Assembly: GCF_029633865.1 (NCBI RefSeq)
Contig: NC_079211.1
Coordinates: 67,243,462 to 67,307,461, forward strand
Length of the DNA stretch: 64,000 nt
Reading direction: 5' to 3'
Source: Lampris incognitus
Taxonomy: Eukaryota; Chordata; Actinopteri; Lampriformes; Lampridae
The position numbers were made by a program, and so were the translations under genes. The number at the start of each line of letters is the position of its first letter. Position 1 is the first letter of the stretch. This document shows, piece after piece, positions 25,045 through 40,200 of this stretch. The notes beneath the pieces were generated by a model, which did no database searches, was not told the DNA's origin, and worked only from the letters and a program-made list of their open reading frames with translations.

Positions 25045-28000
25045 GGAAGAGATGAGAGGGGGAGACGAGAGGAAGAGACGAGAGGAAGAGATGAGAGAGA
25101 GACGAGAAGAAGAAATGAGAGGAAGAGACGAGAGGAAGAGATGAGAGTGGGAGATTAGGGGGATACGAGAGGAAGAGATGGGAGGATGAGACGAGAAGAA
25201 GAGACGAGAGGAAGAGATGAGGGTGAGACGGGAGGAAGAAATGAGAGAAAGAGATGAGGGGAGACGAGAGGAAGAGATGAGAGGAAGAGACGAGAAGAAG
25301 AGACGAGAGGAAGAGACGAGAGGAAGATGTGACAGGAAAAGATGAGAAGGAGGGACGACAGGAAGAGACGAGAGGAAGAGATGAGGGGAGATGAGAGGAA
25401 GAGACGATGGGGAGACGAGAGGAAGAGATGAGAGGAAGAGACGAGAGGAAGAGGTGAGAGGAAGAGACAACAGGGAGAGACGAGAGGAAGAGATGAGGAG
25501 AAGATACAAGAGGAAAAGACGTTAGGAAGAAACGAGAACAAGAGACGAGAGCAAGAGATGAAAGGGGGAGACGTGAGGGAGAGACGAGAGGAAGAGATGA
25601 GGGGGAGACGAGAGGAAGAGGCGAGAGGAAGAGATGAGGTGGAGACGAGAGGAAGAGATGAGGGGGAGACGAGAGGAAGAGGCGAGAGGAAGAGATGAGG
25701 TGGAGACGAGAGGAAGAGATGAGAGGAAGAGACGAGAACAAGAGATGAGAGCAAGACGAGAGGAAGAGACGAGAGGAAGAGATGAGAGGGGGAGACGAGA
25801 GGAAGAGACGAGAACAAGAGATGAGAGCAAGACAAGAGGAAGAGATGAGAGGGGGAGACGAGAGCAAGAGACGAGAGGAAGAGACGAGAGGGGGAGACGT
25901 GAGGGAGAGATGAGAGGAAGAGATGAGGGGGAGACGAGAGGAAGAGATGAGAGGAGAGATGAGGGGGAGATGAGAGGAAGAGATGAAAGGGTGAGACGAG
26001 AAGAAGAGATGAGAGGAAGAGAGGGGAGGAAGAGATGAGAGGGTGAGATGACAGGAAGAGACGAGAGGAAGAGATGAGAGGGGGAGACGTGAGGGAGAGA
26101 CGAGAGGAAGAGATGAGAGGAAGAGATGAAGTGGTGAGACGAGAAGAAGAGATGAGAGGAAGAGACGAGAGGGAGAGTTGAGAGGAGGAGATGAGAGGGA
26201 GATACGACAGGAAGAGACGAGAGGCAGAGATGAGGGGAAGAGACATCAGGAAGAGACGAGAGGAAGAGATGAGAGGGGGAGACGAGAGGAAGTGATGAGG
26301 GGGAGACGAGAGGAAGATTTGAGAGGCGGTAACGAGAGCAAGAGAAGAGATGAAGAGACAAGAGGAAGATATGAGAGGGGGTGACGAGAGGAAGAGACGA
26401 GCTGAAGAGATTTGTGGGAGATGGGAGGAAGAAATGAGGGGGAGACGAGAGGGAGAGACGAGAGGGTGAGACTAGAAGAAGAGATGAGAGGAAGAGACGA
26501 GTGGAAGAGATGAGAGGGAGATGAGAGGAAGAGACGAGAGGAAGAGATGAGGGGAGACGAGAGGAAGAGAGGAGAGGAAGAGATGAGAACAAGAGATGAG
26601 AGCAAGACGAGAGGAGGAGATGAGAGGGAGAGACGATAGGAAGAGACGAGAGGAAGAGACGAGAGGAAGAGACGAGAACAAGAGATGAGAGCAAGACGAG
26701 AGTAAGATTTTAGAGGCGGTAACGAGAGCAAGAGAAGAGATGAAGAGACAAGAGGAAGAAATGAGGGGGAGACGAGAGGAAGAGACGAGAGGGTGAGACT
26801 AGAAGAAGAGATGAGAGGAAGAGACGAGAGTAAGAAGTGAGAGGAAGAGACGAGAGGAAGAGATTCAAGAGGAAGAGATGAGGGGAGATGAGAGGAAGAG
26901 AAGAGAGGAGACGAGAGCAAGACGAGAGGAAGAGACAAGAGGAAGAGATGAGAGGGGGAGACGAGAAGAAGAGATGAGAGGAATAGACGAGAGGGATACG
27001 AGAGGAAGTGACGAGAGGAACCGATGAGGGGGAGACGAGAGGAAGACATGACAGGGTGAGACGAGAAGAAGTGATGAGAGGAAGAGACGAGAGGAAGAGA
27101 TGAGAGGGAGATACGACAGGAAGAGACGAGAGGCAGAGATGAGGGGAAGAGACATCAGGAAGAGACGAGAGGAAGAGATGAGAGGGGAGACGAGAGGAAG
27201 TGATGAGGGGGAGACGAGAGGAAGATTTGAGAGGCGGTAACGAGAGCAAGAGAAGAGATGAAGAGACAAGAGGAAGAGATGAGAGGGGGTGACGAGAGGA
27301 AGAGACGAGCTGAAGAGATTTGTGGGAGATGGGAGGAAGAAATGAGGGGGAGACGAGAGGGAGAGACGAGAGGGTGAGACTAGAAGAAGAGATGAGAGGA
27401 AGAGACGAGTGGAAGAGATGAGAGGGAGATGAGAGGAAGAGACGAGAGGAAGAGATGAGGGGAGACGAGAGGAAGAGAGGAGAGGAAGAGATGAGAACAA
27501 GAGATGAGAGCAAGACGAGAGGAGGAGATGAGAGGGAGAGACGACAGGAAGAGACGAGAGGAAGAGACGAGAGGAAGAGACGAGAACAAGAGATGAGAGC
27601 AAGACGAGAGTAAGATTTGAGAGAGGGTAACGAGAGCAAGAGAAGAGATGAAGAGACAAGAGGAAGAAATGAGGGGGAGACGAGAGGAAGAGACGAGAGG
27701 GTGAGACTAGAAGAAGAGATGAGAGGAAGAGACGAGTGGAAGCGATGAGAGGGAGATGAGAGGAAGAGACGAGAGGAAGAGATGAGGGGAGACGAGAGGA
27801 AGAGACGAGAGGAAGAGATAAGGGGGAGACGGGGGGAAGAGTTGATAGGAAGAGACGAGAAGAAGAGATGAGTGGAAGAGACGAGAAGAAGAGATGAGGG
27901 GGAGATGAGAGGAAGAGATGAAAGGGTGAGACAAGAAGAAGAGATGAGAGGAAGAGACGAGAGGAAGAGTTGAGAGGAGGAGATGAGAGGCTGAGACGAC

Positions 28001-31000
28001 AGGAAGCGTCGAGAGGAAGAGATGAGAGGGGGAGACGTGAGGGAAAGACAAGAGGAAGAGACGAGAGGAAGAGATGAGAGGGGGAGATGTGAGGGAGAGA
28101 CGAGATGAAGAGATGAGGGGGAGATGAGAGGAAGAGATGAGAGGAAGAGATGAGGGGGAGACGAGAGGAAGAGATGAAAGGGTGAGACGAGAAGAAGAGA
28201 TGAGTGGAAGAGACGAGTGGAAGAGTTGAGAGGAGGAGATGAGAGGGAGAGACGACAGGAAGAGACGAGAGGAAAATACGAGAACAAGAGATGAGAGCAA
28301 GACGAGAGGAAGATTTGAGAGACGGTAACGAGAGCAAGAGAAGAGATGAAGAGACAAGAGGAAGAGATGAGAAGGGGTGACGAGAGGAAGAGACGAGCTG
28401 AAGAGATTAGTGGGAGATGGGATGAAGAAATGAGGGGGAGACGAGAGGAAGAGACGACAGGAAGAGACGAGAGGAAGAGATGAGAGGGGGAGACGAGAGG
28501 AAGAGACGAGAGGAAGAGACGAGAACAAGAGATGAGAGCAAGACGAGAGGAAGAGATGAGAGGGGGAGACGACAGGAAGAGACGAGAGGAAGAGATGAGA
28601 GGGGGAGACGAGAGGAAGAGATGAGAGGAAGAGATGAGAAAAAGAGAAGAGAGGAAGAGACGAGAGGAAGAGACGAGTGGAAGAGACGAGAACAAGAGAT
28701 GAGAGCAAGACGAGAGGAAGAGATGAGAGGGGAAGACGAGAGCAAGAGATGAGAGGAAGAGAAGAGAGGAAGAGATGAGAGGGCGAGACGAGAGCAAGAG
28801 AAGAGAGCAAGAGACGAGAGGAAGAGACGAAAGGAAGGGATGAGAGTGAGACGAGAGGAAGAAATGAGAGGGTGAGACGAGAAGAAGAGATGAGAGGATG
28901 AGACGAGAAGAAGAGATGAGAGGAAGAGATGAGAGGAAGAGTTGAGAGGAGGAGATGAGAGGGAGAGACGACAGGAAGAGACGAGAGGAAGAGACGAGAG
29001 GGGGAGATGAGAGCAAGAGACTAGAGGAAGAGACGAGAGGAAGAGATGAGACGGGGAGACGAGGGGAAGAGACGAGAGTGGGAGATTAGGGGGATACGAG
29101 AGGAAGAGATGGGAGGATGAGACGAGAAGAAGAGACGAGAGGAAGAGATGAGGGTGAGACGGGAGGAAGAAATGAGAGAAAGAGATGAGGGGAGACGAGA
29201 GGAAGAGATGAGAGGAAGAGACGAGAAGAAGAGACGAGAGGAAGAGACGAGAGGAAGAGGTGACAGGAAGAGATGAGAAGGAGGGACGACAGGAAGAGAC
29301 GAGAGGAAGAGATGAGGGGAGATGAGAGGAAGAGACGATGGGGAGACGAGAGGAAGAGATGAGAGGAAGAGACGAGAGGAAGAGGTGAGAGGAAGAGATG
29401 AGAGGTAGAGACAACAGGGAGAGACGAGAGGAAGAGATGAGGAGAAGATACAAGAGGAAAAGACGTTAGGAAGAAACGAGAACAAGAGACGAGAGCAAGA
29501 GATGAAAGGGGGAGACGTGAGGGAGAGACGAGAGGAAGAGATGAGGGGGAGACGAGAGGAAGAGGCGAGAGGAAGAGATGAGGTGGAGACGAGAGGAAGA
29601 GATGAGGGGGAGACGAGAGGAAGAGGCGAGAGGAAGAGATGAGGTGGAGACGAGAGGAAGAGATGAGAGGAAGAGACGAGAACAAGAGATGAGAGCAAGA
29701 CGAGAGGAAGAGACGAGAGGAAGAGATGAGAGGGGGAGACGAGAGGAAGAGACGAGAACAAGAGATGAGAGCAAGACAAGAGGAAGAGATGAGAGGGGGA
29801 GACGAGAGCAAGAGACGAGAGGAAGAGACGAGAGGGAGAGATGAGAGGAAGAGATGAGGGGGAGAAGAGAGGAAGAGATGAGAGGAGAGATGAGGGGGAG
29901 ATGAGAGGAAGAGATGAAAGGGTGAGACGAGAAGAAGAGATGAGAGGAAGAGAGGGGAGGAAGAGATGAGAGGGTGAGATGACAGGAAGAGACGAGAGGA
30001 AGAGATGAGAGGGGGAGATGTGAGGGAGAGACGAGAGGAAGAGATGAGAGGAAGAGATGAAGTGGTGAGACGAGAAGAAGAGATGAGAGGAAGAGACGAG
30101 AGGGAGAGTTGAGAGGAGGAGATGAGAGGGAGAGACGACAGGAAGAGATGAGAGGGGGAGACGAGAGGAATAGACGAGAACAAGAGATGAGAGCAAGACG
30201 AGAGGAAGAGATGAGAGGGGGAGACGAGAGCAAGAGACGAGAGGACGAGATGAGTGGAAGAGACGAGAGGAAGAGACGAGAGGAAGAGATGAGAGGGGGA
30301 GACGAGAGGAAGAGACGAGAGGAAGAGATGAGAGAGAGACGAGAAGAAGAAATGAGAGGAAGAGACGAGAGGAAGAGATGAGAGTGGGAGATTAGGGGGA
30401 TACGAGAGGAAGAGATGGGAGGATGAGACGAGAAGAAGAGACGAGAGGAAGAGATGAGGGTGAGACGGGAGGAAGAAATGAGAGAAAGAGATGAGGGGAG
30501 ACGAGAGGAAGAGATGAGAGGAAGAGACGAGAAGAAGAGACGAGAGGAAGAGACGAGAGGAAGAGGTGACAGGAAGAGATGAGAAGGAGGGACGACAGGA
30601 AGAGACGAGAGGAAGAGATGAGGGGAGATGAGAGGAAGAGACGATGGGGAGACGAGAGGAAGAGATGAGAGGAAGAGACGAGAGGAAGAGGTGAGAGGAA
30701 GAGACAACAGGGAGAGACGAGAGGAAGAGATGAGGAGAAGATACAAGAGGAAAAGACGTTAGGAAGAAACGAGAACAAGAGACGAGAGCAAGAGATGAAA
30801 GGGGGAGACGTGAGGGAGAGACGAGAGGAAGAGATGAGGGGGAGACGAGAGGAAGAGGCGAGAGGAAGAGATGAGGTGGAGACGAGAGGAAGAGATGAGG
30901 GGGAGACGAGAGGAAGAGGCGAGAGGAAGAGATGAGGTGGAGACGAGAGGAAGAGATGAGAGGAAGAGACGAGAACAAGAGATGAGAGCAAGACGAGAGG

Positions 31001-34000
31001 AAGAGACGAGAGGAAGAGATGAGAGGGGGAGACGAGAGGAAGAGACGAGAACAAGAGATGAGAGCAAGACAAGAGGAAGAGATGAGAGGGGGAGACGAGA
31101 GCAAGAGACGAGAGGAAGAGACGAGAGGGGGAGACGTGAGGGAGAGATGAGAGGAAGAGATGAGGGGGAGACGAGAGGAAGAGATGAGAGGAGAGATGAG
31201 GGGGAGATGAGAGGAAGAGATGAAAGGGTGAGACGAGAAGAAGAGATGAGAGGAAGAGAGGGGAGGAAGAGATGAGAGGGTGAGATGACAGGAAGAGACG
31301 AGAGGAAGCGATGAGAGGGGGAGACGTGAGGGAGAGACGAGAGGAAGAGATGAGAGGAAGAGATGAAGTGGTGAGACGAGAAGAAGAGATGAGAGGAAGA
31401 GACGAGAGGGAGAGTTGAGAGGAGGAGATGAGAGGGAGATACGACAGGAAGAGACGAGAGGCAGAGATGAGGGGAAGAGACATCAGGAAGAGACGAGAGG
31501 AAGAGATGAGAGGGGGAGACGAGAGGAAGTGATGAGGGGGAGACGAGAGGAAGATTTGAGAGGCGGTAACGAGAGCAAGAGAAGAGATGAAGAGACAAGA
31601 GGAAGAGATGAGAGGGGGTGACGAGAGGAAGAGACGAGCTGAAGAGATTTGTGGGAGATGGGAGGAAGAAATGAGGGGGAGACGAGAGGGAGAGACGAGA
31701 GGGTGAGATGAGAGGAAGAGACGAGTGGAAGAGATGAGAGGGAGATGAGAGGAAGAGACGAGAGGAAGAGATGAGGGGAGACGAGAGGAAGAGAGGAGAG
31801 GAAGAGATGAGAGTAAGAAGTGAGAGGAAGAGACGAGAGGAAGAGATTCAAGAGGAAGAGATGAGGGGAGATGAGAGGAAGAGAAGAGAGGAGACGAGAG
31901 CAAGACGAGAGGAAGAGACAAGAGGAAGAGATGAGAGGGGGAGACGAGAAGAAGAGATGAGAGGAATAGACGAGAGGGATACGAGAGGAAGTGACGAGAG
32001 GAACCGATGAGGGGGAGACGAGAGGAAGACATGACAGGGTGAGACGAGAAGAAGTGATGAGAGGAAGAGACGAGAGGAAGAGATGAGAGGGAGATACGAC
32101 AGGAAGAGACGAGAGGCAGAGATGAGGGGAAGAGACATCAGGAAGAGACGAGAGGAAGAGATGAGAGGGGAGACGAGAGGAAGTGATGAGGGGGAGACGA
32201 GAGGAAGATTTGAGAGGCGGTAACGAGAGCAAGAGAAGAGATGAAGAGACAAGAGGAAGAGATGAGAGGGGGTGACGAGAGGAAGAGACGAGCTGAAGAG
32301 ATTTGTGGGAGATGGGAGGAAGAAATGAGGGGGAGACGAGAGGGAGAGACGAGAGGGTGAGACTAGAAGAAGAGATGAGAGGAAGAGACGAGTGGAAGAG
32401 ATGAGAGGGAGATGAGAGGAAGAGACGAGAGGAAGAGATGAGGGGAGACGAGAGGAAGAGAGGAGAGGAAGAGATGAGAACAAGAGATGAGAGCAAGACG
32501 AGAGGAGGAGATGAGAGGGAGAGACGACAGGAAGAGACGAGAGGAAGAGACGAGAGGAAGAGACGAGAACAAGAGATGAGAGCAAGACGAGAGTAAGATT
32601 TGAGAGAGGGTAACGAGAGCAAGAGAAGAGATGAAGAGACAAGAGGAAGAAATGAGGGGGAGACGAGAGGAAGAGACGAGAGGGTGAGACTAGAAGAAGA
32701 GATGAGAGGAAGAGACGAGTGGAAGCGATGAGAGGGAGATGAGAGGAAGAGACGAGAGGAAGAGATGAGGGGAGTCGAGAGGAAGAGACGAGAGGAAGAG
32801 ATAAGGGGGAGACGGGGGGAAGAGTTGATAGGAAGAGACGAGAAGAAGAGATGAGTGGAAGAGACGAGAAGAAGAGATGAGGGGGAGATGAGAGGAAGAG
32901 ATGAAAGGGTGAGACAAGAAGAAGAGATGAGAGGAAGAGACGAGAGGAAGAGTTGAGAGGAGGAGATGAGAGGCTGAGACGACAGGAAGCGTCGAGAGGA
33001 AGAGATGAGAGGGGGAGACGTGAGGGAAAGACAAGAGGAAGAGACGAGAGGAAGAGATGAGAGGGGGAGATGTGAGGGAGAGACGAGATGAAGAGATGAG
33101 GGGGAGATGAGAGGAAGAGATGAGAGGAAGAGATGAGGGGGAGACGAGAGGAAGAGATGAAAGGGTGAGACGAGAAGAAGAGATGAGTGGAAGAGACGAG
33201 TGGAAGAGTTGAGAGGAGGAGATGAGAGGGAGAGACGACAGGAAGAGACGAGAGGAAAATACGAGAACAAGAGATGAGAGCAAGACGAGAGGAAGATTTG
33301 AGAGACGGTAACGAGAGCAAGAGAAGAGATGAAGAGACAAGAGGAAGAGATGAGAAGGGGTGACGAGAGGAAGAGACGAGCTGAAGAGATTAGTGGGAGA
33401 TGGGATGAAGAAATGAGGGGGAGACGAGAGGAAGAGACGACAGGAAGAGACGAGAGGAAGAGATGAGAGGGGGAGACGAGAGGAAGAGACGAGAGGAAGA
33501 GACGAGAACAAGAGATGAGAGCAAGACGAGAGGAAGAGATGAGAGGGGGAGACGACAGGAAGAGACGAGAGGAAGAGATGAGAGGGGGAGACGAGAGGAA
33601 GAGATGAGAGGAAGAGATGAGAAAAAGAGAAGAGAGGAAGAGACGAGAGGAAGAGACGAGTGGAAGAGACGAGAACAAGAGATGAGAGCAAGACGAGAGG
33701 AAGAGATGAGAGGGGAAGACGAGAGCAAGAGATGAGAGGAAGAGAAGAGAGGAAGAGATGAGAGGGCGAGACGAGAGCAAGAGAAGAGAGCAAGAGACGA
33801 GAGGAAGAGACGAAAGGAAGGGATGAGAGTGAGACGAGAGGAAGAAATGAGAGGGTGAGACGAGAAGAAGAGATGAGAGGATGAGACGAGAAGAAGAGAT
33901 GAGAGGAAGAGATGAGAGGAAGAGTTGAGAGGAGGAGATGAGAGGGAGAGACGACAGGAAGAGACGAGAGGAAGAGACGAGAGGGGGAGATGAGAGCAAG

Positions 34001-34030
34001 AGACTAGAGGAAGAGACGAGAGGAAGAGAT
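25045..34030. repeat. Tandem pair of a block of about 5.2 kb in the 13-bp array
   Basis: 25045-26470 matches 30282-31707 at offset 5237 (for example gacaggaa at 25331 and 30568). After a net loss of 254 bp in the second copy, 26828 to about 29045 matches 31811 to about 34028 at offset 4983 (for example gagagtaagaagtgagagg at 26828 and 31811). Inside the first copy a further stretch from about 29070 repeats the sequence from about 25125 at offset 3944. This points to successive duplication and deletion of large pieces. Edges are good to tens of bases. Confidence 0.75.
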
Positions 34031-34289
34031 GAGACGGGGAGACGAGGGGAAGAGACGAGAGGAAGAGACGAGAACAAGAGATGAGAGCAAGACGAGAGGA
34101 AGATTTGAGAGGCGGTAATGAGTGCAAGAGAAGAGATGAAGAGACAAGAGGAAGAGATGAGAGGGGGTGACGAGAGGAAGAGACGAGCTGAAGAGATTAG
34201 TGGGAGATGGGAGGAAGAAATGAGGGGGAGACGAGAGGAAGAGACGAGAGGGTGAGACTAGAAGAAGAGATGAGAGGAAGAGACGAGTG

Positions 34290-37200
34290 GAAGAGATGAG
34301 AGGGAGATGAGAGGAAGAGACGAGAGGAAGAGATGAGGGGAGACGAGAGGAAGAGAAGAGAGGAAGAGATGAGAACAAGAGATGAGAGCAAGACGAGAGG
34401 AGGAGATGAGAGGGAGAGACGACAGGAAGAGACGAGAGGAAGAGACGAGAGGAAGAGACGAGAACAAGAGATGAGAGCAAGACGAGAGTAAGATTTGAGA
34501 GGCGGTAACGAGAGCAAGAGAAGAGATGAAGAGACAAGAGGAAGAAATGAGGGGGAGACGAGAGGAAGAGACGAGAGGGTGAGACTAGAATAAGAGATGA
34601 GAGGAAGAGACGAGTGGAAGAGATGAGAGGGAGATGAGAGGAAGAGACGAGAGGAAGAGACGAGAGGAAGAGACGAGAACAAGAGATGAGAGCAAGACGA
34701 GAGGAGGAGAGGAGAGGGAGAGACGAGAGGAAGAGACGAGAGGAAGAGACGAGAGGAAGAGACGAGAACAAGAGATGAGAGCAAGACGAGAGGAAGAGAT
34801 GAGAGGGGGAGACGAGATCAAGAGACGAGAGGAAGAGACGAGAGGAAGAGATGAGAGGGGGAGATGAGAGCAAGAGATGAGAGGAAGAGATGAGAGGAAG
34901 AGACGAGAACAAGAGATGAGAGCAAGACGAGAGTAAGATTTGAGAGGCGGTAACGAGAGCAAGAGAAGAGATGAAGGGACAAGAGGAAGAAATGAGGGGG
35001 AGACGAGAGGAAGAGACGAGAGGGTGAGACTAGAAGAAGAGATGAGAGGAAGAGACGAGTGGAAGAGATGAGAGGGAGATGAGAGGAAGAGACGAGAGGA
35101 AGAGATGAGGGGAGACGAGAGGAAGAGACGAGAGGAAGAGATAAGGGGGAGACGGGGGGAAGAGTTGATAGGAAGAGACGAGAAGAAGAGATGAGTGGAA
35201 GAGACGAGAAGAAGAGATGAGGGGGAGATGAGAGGAAGAGATGAAAGGGTGAGACAAGAAGAAGAGATGAGAGGAAGAGACGAGAGGAAGAGTTGAGAGG
35301 GGGAGACGTGAGGGAAAGACAAGAGGAAGAGACGAGAGGAAGAGATGAGAGGGGGAGATGTGAGGGAGAGACGAGATGAAGAGATGAGGGGGAGATGAGA
35401 GGAAGAGATGAGAGGAAGAGATGAAGGGGAGACGAGAGGAAGAGATGAAAGGGTGAGACGAGAAGAAGAGATGAGTGGAAGAGACGAGTGGAAGAGTTGA
35501 GAGGAGGAGATGAGAGGGAGAGACGACAGGAAGAGACGAGAGGAAAATACGAGAACAAGAGATGAGAGCAAGACGAGAGGAAGATTTGAGAGACGGTAAC
35601 GAGAGCAAGAGAAGAGATGAAGAGACAAGAGGAAGAGATGAGAAGGGGTGACGAGAGGAAGAGACGAGCTGAAGAGATTAGTGGGAGATGGGAGGAAGAA
35701 ATGAGGGGGAGACGAGAGGAAGAGACGACAGGAAGAGACGAGAGGAAGAGAAGAGAGGGGGAGACGAGAGGAAGAGACGAGAGGAAGAGACGAGAGGAAG
35801 AGACGAGAACAAGAGATGAGAGCAAGACGAGAGGAAGAGATGAGAGGGGGAGACGACAGGAAGAGACGAGAGGAAGAGATGAGAGGGGGAGACGAGACGA
35901 AGAGATGAGAGGAAGAGATGAGAAAAAGAGAAGAGAGGAAGAGACGAGAGGAAGAGACGAGTGGAGGAGACGAGAACAAGAGATGAGAGCAAGATGAGAG
36001 GAAGAGATTAGAGGGGGAGACGAGAGCAAGAGATGAGAGGAAGAGAAGAGAGGAAGAGATGAGAGGGGGAGACGAGAGCAAGACAGGAGAGCAAGAGACG
36101 AGAGGAAGAGACGAAAGGAAGGGATGAGAGTGAGACGAGAGGAAGAAATGAGAGGGTGAGACGAGAAGAAGAGATGAGAGGAAGAGATGAGAGGAAGAGT
36201 TGAGAGGAGGAGATGAGAGGGAGAGACGACAGGAAGAGACGAGAGGAAGAGACGAGAACAAGAGATGAGAGCAAGACGAGAGGAAGAGATGAGAGGGGGA
36301 GACGAGATCAAGAGCCGAGAGGAAGAGACGAGAGGAAGAGATGAGAGGGGGAGAGGAGAGCAAGAGACTAGAGGAAGAGATGAGAGGAAGAGATGAGACG
36401 GGGAGACGAGGGGAAGAGACGAGAGGAAGAGATGAGAGGGAGACGAGAGGAAGAGACGAGAGGAAGGGATGAGAGTGAGACGAGGGGAAGAAATGAGAGG
36501 GTGAGACGAGAAGAAGAGATGAGAGGATGAGACGAGAAGTGTCGAGAGGAAGAGACGAGAGGAAGAGACGAGAACAAGAGATGAGAGCAAGACGAGAGGA
36601 AGAGATGAGAGGGGGAGACGAGATCAAGAGACGAGAAGAAGAGACGAGAGGAAGAGATGAGACAGGGAGATGAGAGCAAGAGACTAGAGGAAGAGACGAG
36701 AGGAAGAGATGAGACGGGGAGACGAGGGGAAGAGACGAGAGGAAGAGATGAGAGGGAGACGAGAGGAAGAGATGAGAGGGTGAGACGAGAAGAAGAGATG
36801 AGAGGAAGAGATGAGAGGAAGAGTTGAGAGGGGGAGACGTGAGGGAAAGACAAGAGGAAGAGACGAGAGGAAGAGATGAGAGGGGGAGATGTGAGGGAGA
36901 GACGAGATGAAGAGATGAGGGGGAGATGAGAGGAAGAGATGAGAGGAAGAGATGAGGGGGAGACGAGAGGAAGAGATGAAAGGGTGAGACGAGAAGAAGA
37001 GATGAGTGGAAGAGACGAGTGGAAGAGTTGAGAGGAGGAGATGAGAGGGAGAGACGACAGGAAGAGACGAGAGGAAAATACGAGAACAAGAGATGAGAGC
37101 AAGACGAGAGGAAGATTTGAGAGACGGTAACGAGAGCAAGAGAAGAGATGAAGAGACAAGAGGAAGAGATGAGAAGGGGTGACGAGAGGAAGAGACGAGC

Positions 37201-40200
37201 TGAAGAGATTAGTGGGAGATGGGAGGAAGAAATGAGGGTGAGACGAGAGGAAGAGACGACAGGAAGAGACGAGAGGAAGAGAAGAGAGGGGGAGACGAGA
37301 GGAAGAGACGAGAGGAAGAGACGAGAGGAAGAGACGAGAACAAGAGATGAGAGCAAGACGAGAGGAAGAGATGAGAGGGGGAGACGACAGGAAGAGACGA
37401 GAGGAAGAGATGAGAGGGGGAGACGAGACGAAGAGATGAGAGGAAGAGATGAGAAAAAGAGAAGAGAGGAAGAGACGAGAGGAAGAGACGAGTGGAGGAG
37501 ACGAGAACAAGATATGAGAGCAAGATGAGAGGAAGAGATTAGAGGGGGAGACGAGAGCAAGAGATGAGAGGAAGAGAAGAGAGGAAGAGATGAGAGGGGG
37601 AGACGAGAGCAAGACAGGAGAGCAAGAGACGAGAGGAAGAGACGAAAGGAAGGGATGAGAGTGAGACGAGAGGAAGAAATGAGAGGGTGAGACGAGAAGA
37701 AGAGATGAGAGGAAGAGATGAGAGGAAGAGTTGAGAGGAGGAGATGAGAGGGAGAGACGACAGGAAGAGACGAGAGGAAGAGACGAGAACAAGAGATGAG
37801 AGCAAGACGAGAGGAAGAGATGAGAGGGGGAGACGAGATCAAGAGCCGAGAGGAAGAGACGAGAGGAAGAGATGAGAGGGGGAGAGGAGAGCAAGAGACT
37901 AGAGGAAGAGATGAGAGGAAGAGATGAGACGGGGAGACGAGGGGAAGAGACGAGAGGAAGAGATGAGAGGGAGACGAGAGGAAGAGACGAGAGGAAGGGA
38001 TGAGAGTGAGACGAGGGGAAGAAATGAGAGGGTGAGACGAGAAGAAGAGATGAGAGGATGAGACGAGAAGTGTCGAGAGGAAGAGACGAGAGGAAGAGAC
38101 GAGAACAAGAGATGAGAGCAAGACGAGAGGAAGAGATGAGAGGGGGAGACGAGATCAAGAGACGAGAAGAAGAGACGAGAGGAAGAGATGAGACGGGGAG
38201 ATGAGAGCAAGAGACTAGAGGAAGAGACGAGAGGAAGAGATGAGACGGGGAGACGAGGGGAAGAGACGAGAGGAAGAGATGAGAGGGAGACGAGAGGAAG
38301 AGATGAGAGGGTGAGACGAGAAGAAGAGATGAGAGGAAGAGATGAGAGGAAGAGTTGAGAGGGGGAGACGTGAGGGAAAGACAAGAGGAAGAGACGAGAG
38401 GAAGAGATGAGAGGGGGAGATGTGAGGGAGAGACGAGATGAAGAGATGAGGGGGAGATGAGAGGAAGAGATGAGAGGAAGAGATGAGGGGGAGACGAGAG
38501 GAAGAGATGAAAGGGTGAGACGAGAAGAAGAGATGAGTGGAAGAGACGAGTGGAAGAGTTGAGAGGAGGAGATGAGAGGGAGAGACGACAGGAAGAGACG
38601 AGAGGAAAATACGAGAACAAGAGATGAGAGCAAGACGAGAGGAAGATTTGAGAGACGGTAACGAGAGCAAGAGAAGAGATGAAGAGACAAGAGGAAGAGA
38701 TGAGAAGGGGTGACGAGAGGAAGAGACGAGCTGAAGAGATTAGTGGGAGATGGGAGGAAGAAATGAGGGTGAGACGAGAGGAAGAGACGACAGGAAGAGA
38801 CGAGAGGAAGAGAAGAGAGGGGGAGACGAGAGGAAGAGACGAGAGGAAGAGACGAGAGGAAGAGACGAGAACAAGAGATGAGAGCAAGACGAGAGGAAGA
38901 GATGAGAGGGGGAGACGACAGGAAGAGACGAGAGGAAGAGATGAGAGGGGGAGACGAGACGAAGAGATGAGAGGAAGAGATGAGAAAAAGAGAAGAGAGG
39001 AAGAGACGAGAGGAAGAGACGAGTGGAGGAGACGAGAACAAGATATGAGAGCAAGATGAGAGGAAGAGATTAGAGGGGGAGACGAGAGCAAGAGATGAGA
39101 GGAAGAGAAGAGAGGAAGAGATGAGAGGGGGAGACGAGAGCAAGACAGGAGAGCAAGAGACGAGAGGAAGAGACGAAAGGAAGGGATGAGAGTGAGACGA
39201 GAGGAAGAAATGAGAGGGTGAGACGAGAAGAAGAGATGAGAGGAAGAGATGAGAGGAAGAGTTGAGAGGAGGAGATGAGAGGGAGAGACGACAGGAAGAG
39301 ACGAGAGGAAGAGACGAGAACAAGAGATGAGAGCAAGACGAGAGGAAGAGATGAGAGGGGGAGACGAGATCAAGAGCCGAGAGGAAGAGACGAGAGGAAG
39401 AGATGAGAGGGGGAGAGGAGAGCAAGAGACTAGAGGAAGAGATGAGAGGAAGAGATGAGACGGGGTGACGAGGGGAAGAGACGAGAGGAAGAGATGAGAG
39501 GGAGACGAGAGGAAGAGACGAGAGGAAGGGATGAGAGTGAGACGAGGGGAAGAAATGAGAGGGTGAGACGAGAAGAAGAGATGAGAGGATGAGACGAGAA
39601 GTGTCGAGAGGAAGAGACGAGAGGAAGAGACGAGAACAAGAGATGAGAGCAAGACGAGAGGAAGAGATGAGAGGGGGAGACGAGATCAAGAGACGAGAAG
39701 AAGAGACGAGAGGAAGAGATGAGAGGGAGATGAGAGGAAGAGATGAGAGGAAGAGATGAGGGGAGACGAGAGGAAGAGAAGAGAGGAAGAGATGAGAACA
39801 AGAGATGAGAGCAAGACGAGAGGAGGAGATGAGAGGGAGAGACGACAGGAAGAGACGAGAGGAAGAGACGAGAGGAAGAGACGAGAACAAGAGATGAGAG
39901 CAAGACGAGAGTAAGATTTGAGAGGCGGTAACGAGAGCAAGAGAAGAGATGAAGAGACAAGAGGAAGAAATGAGGGGGAGACGAGAGGAAGAGACGAGAG
40001 GGTGAGACTAGAATAAGAGATGAGAGGAAGAGACGAGTGGAAGAGATGAGAGGGAGATGAGAGGAAGAGACGAGAGGAAGAGACGAGAGGAAGAGACGAG
40101 AACAAGAGATGAGAGCAAGACGAGAGGAGGAGATGAGAGGGAGAGACGACAGGAAGAGACGAGAGGAAGAGACGAGAGGAAGAGACGAGAACAAGAGATG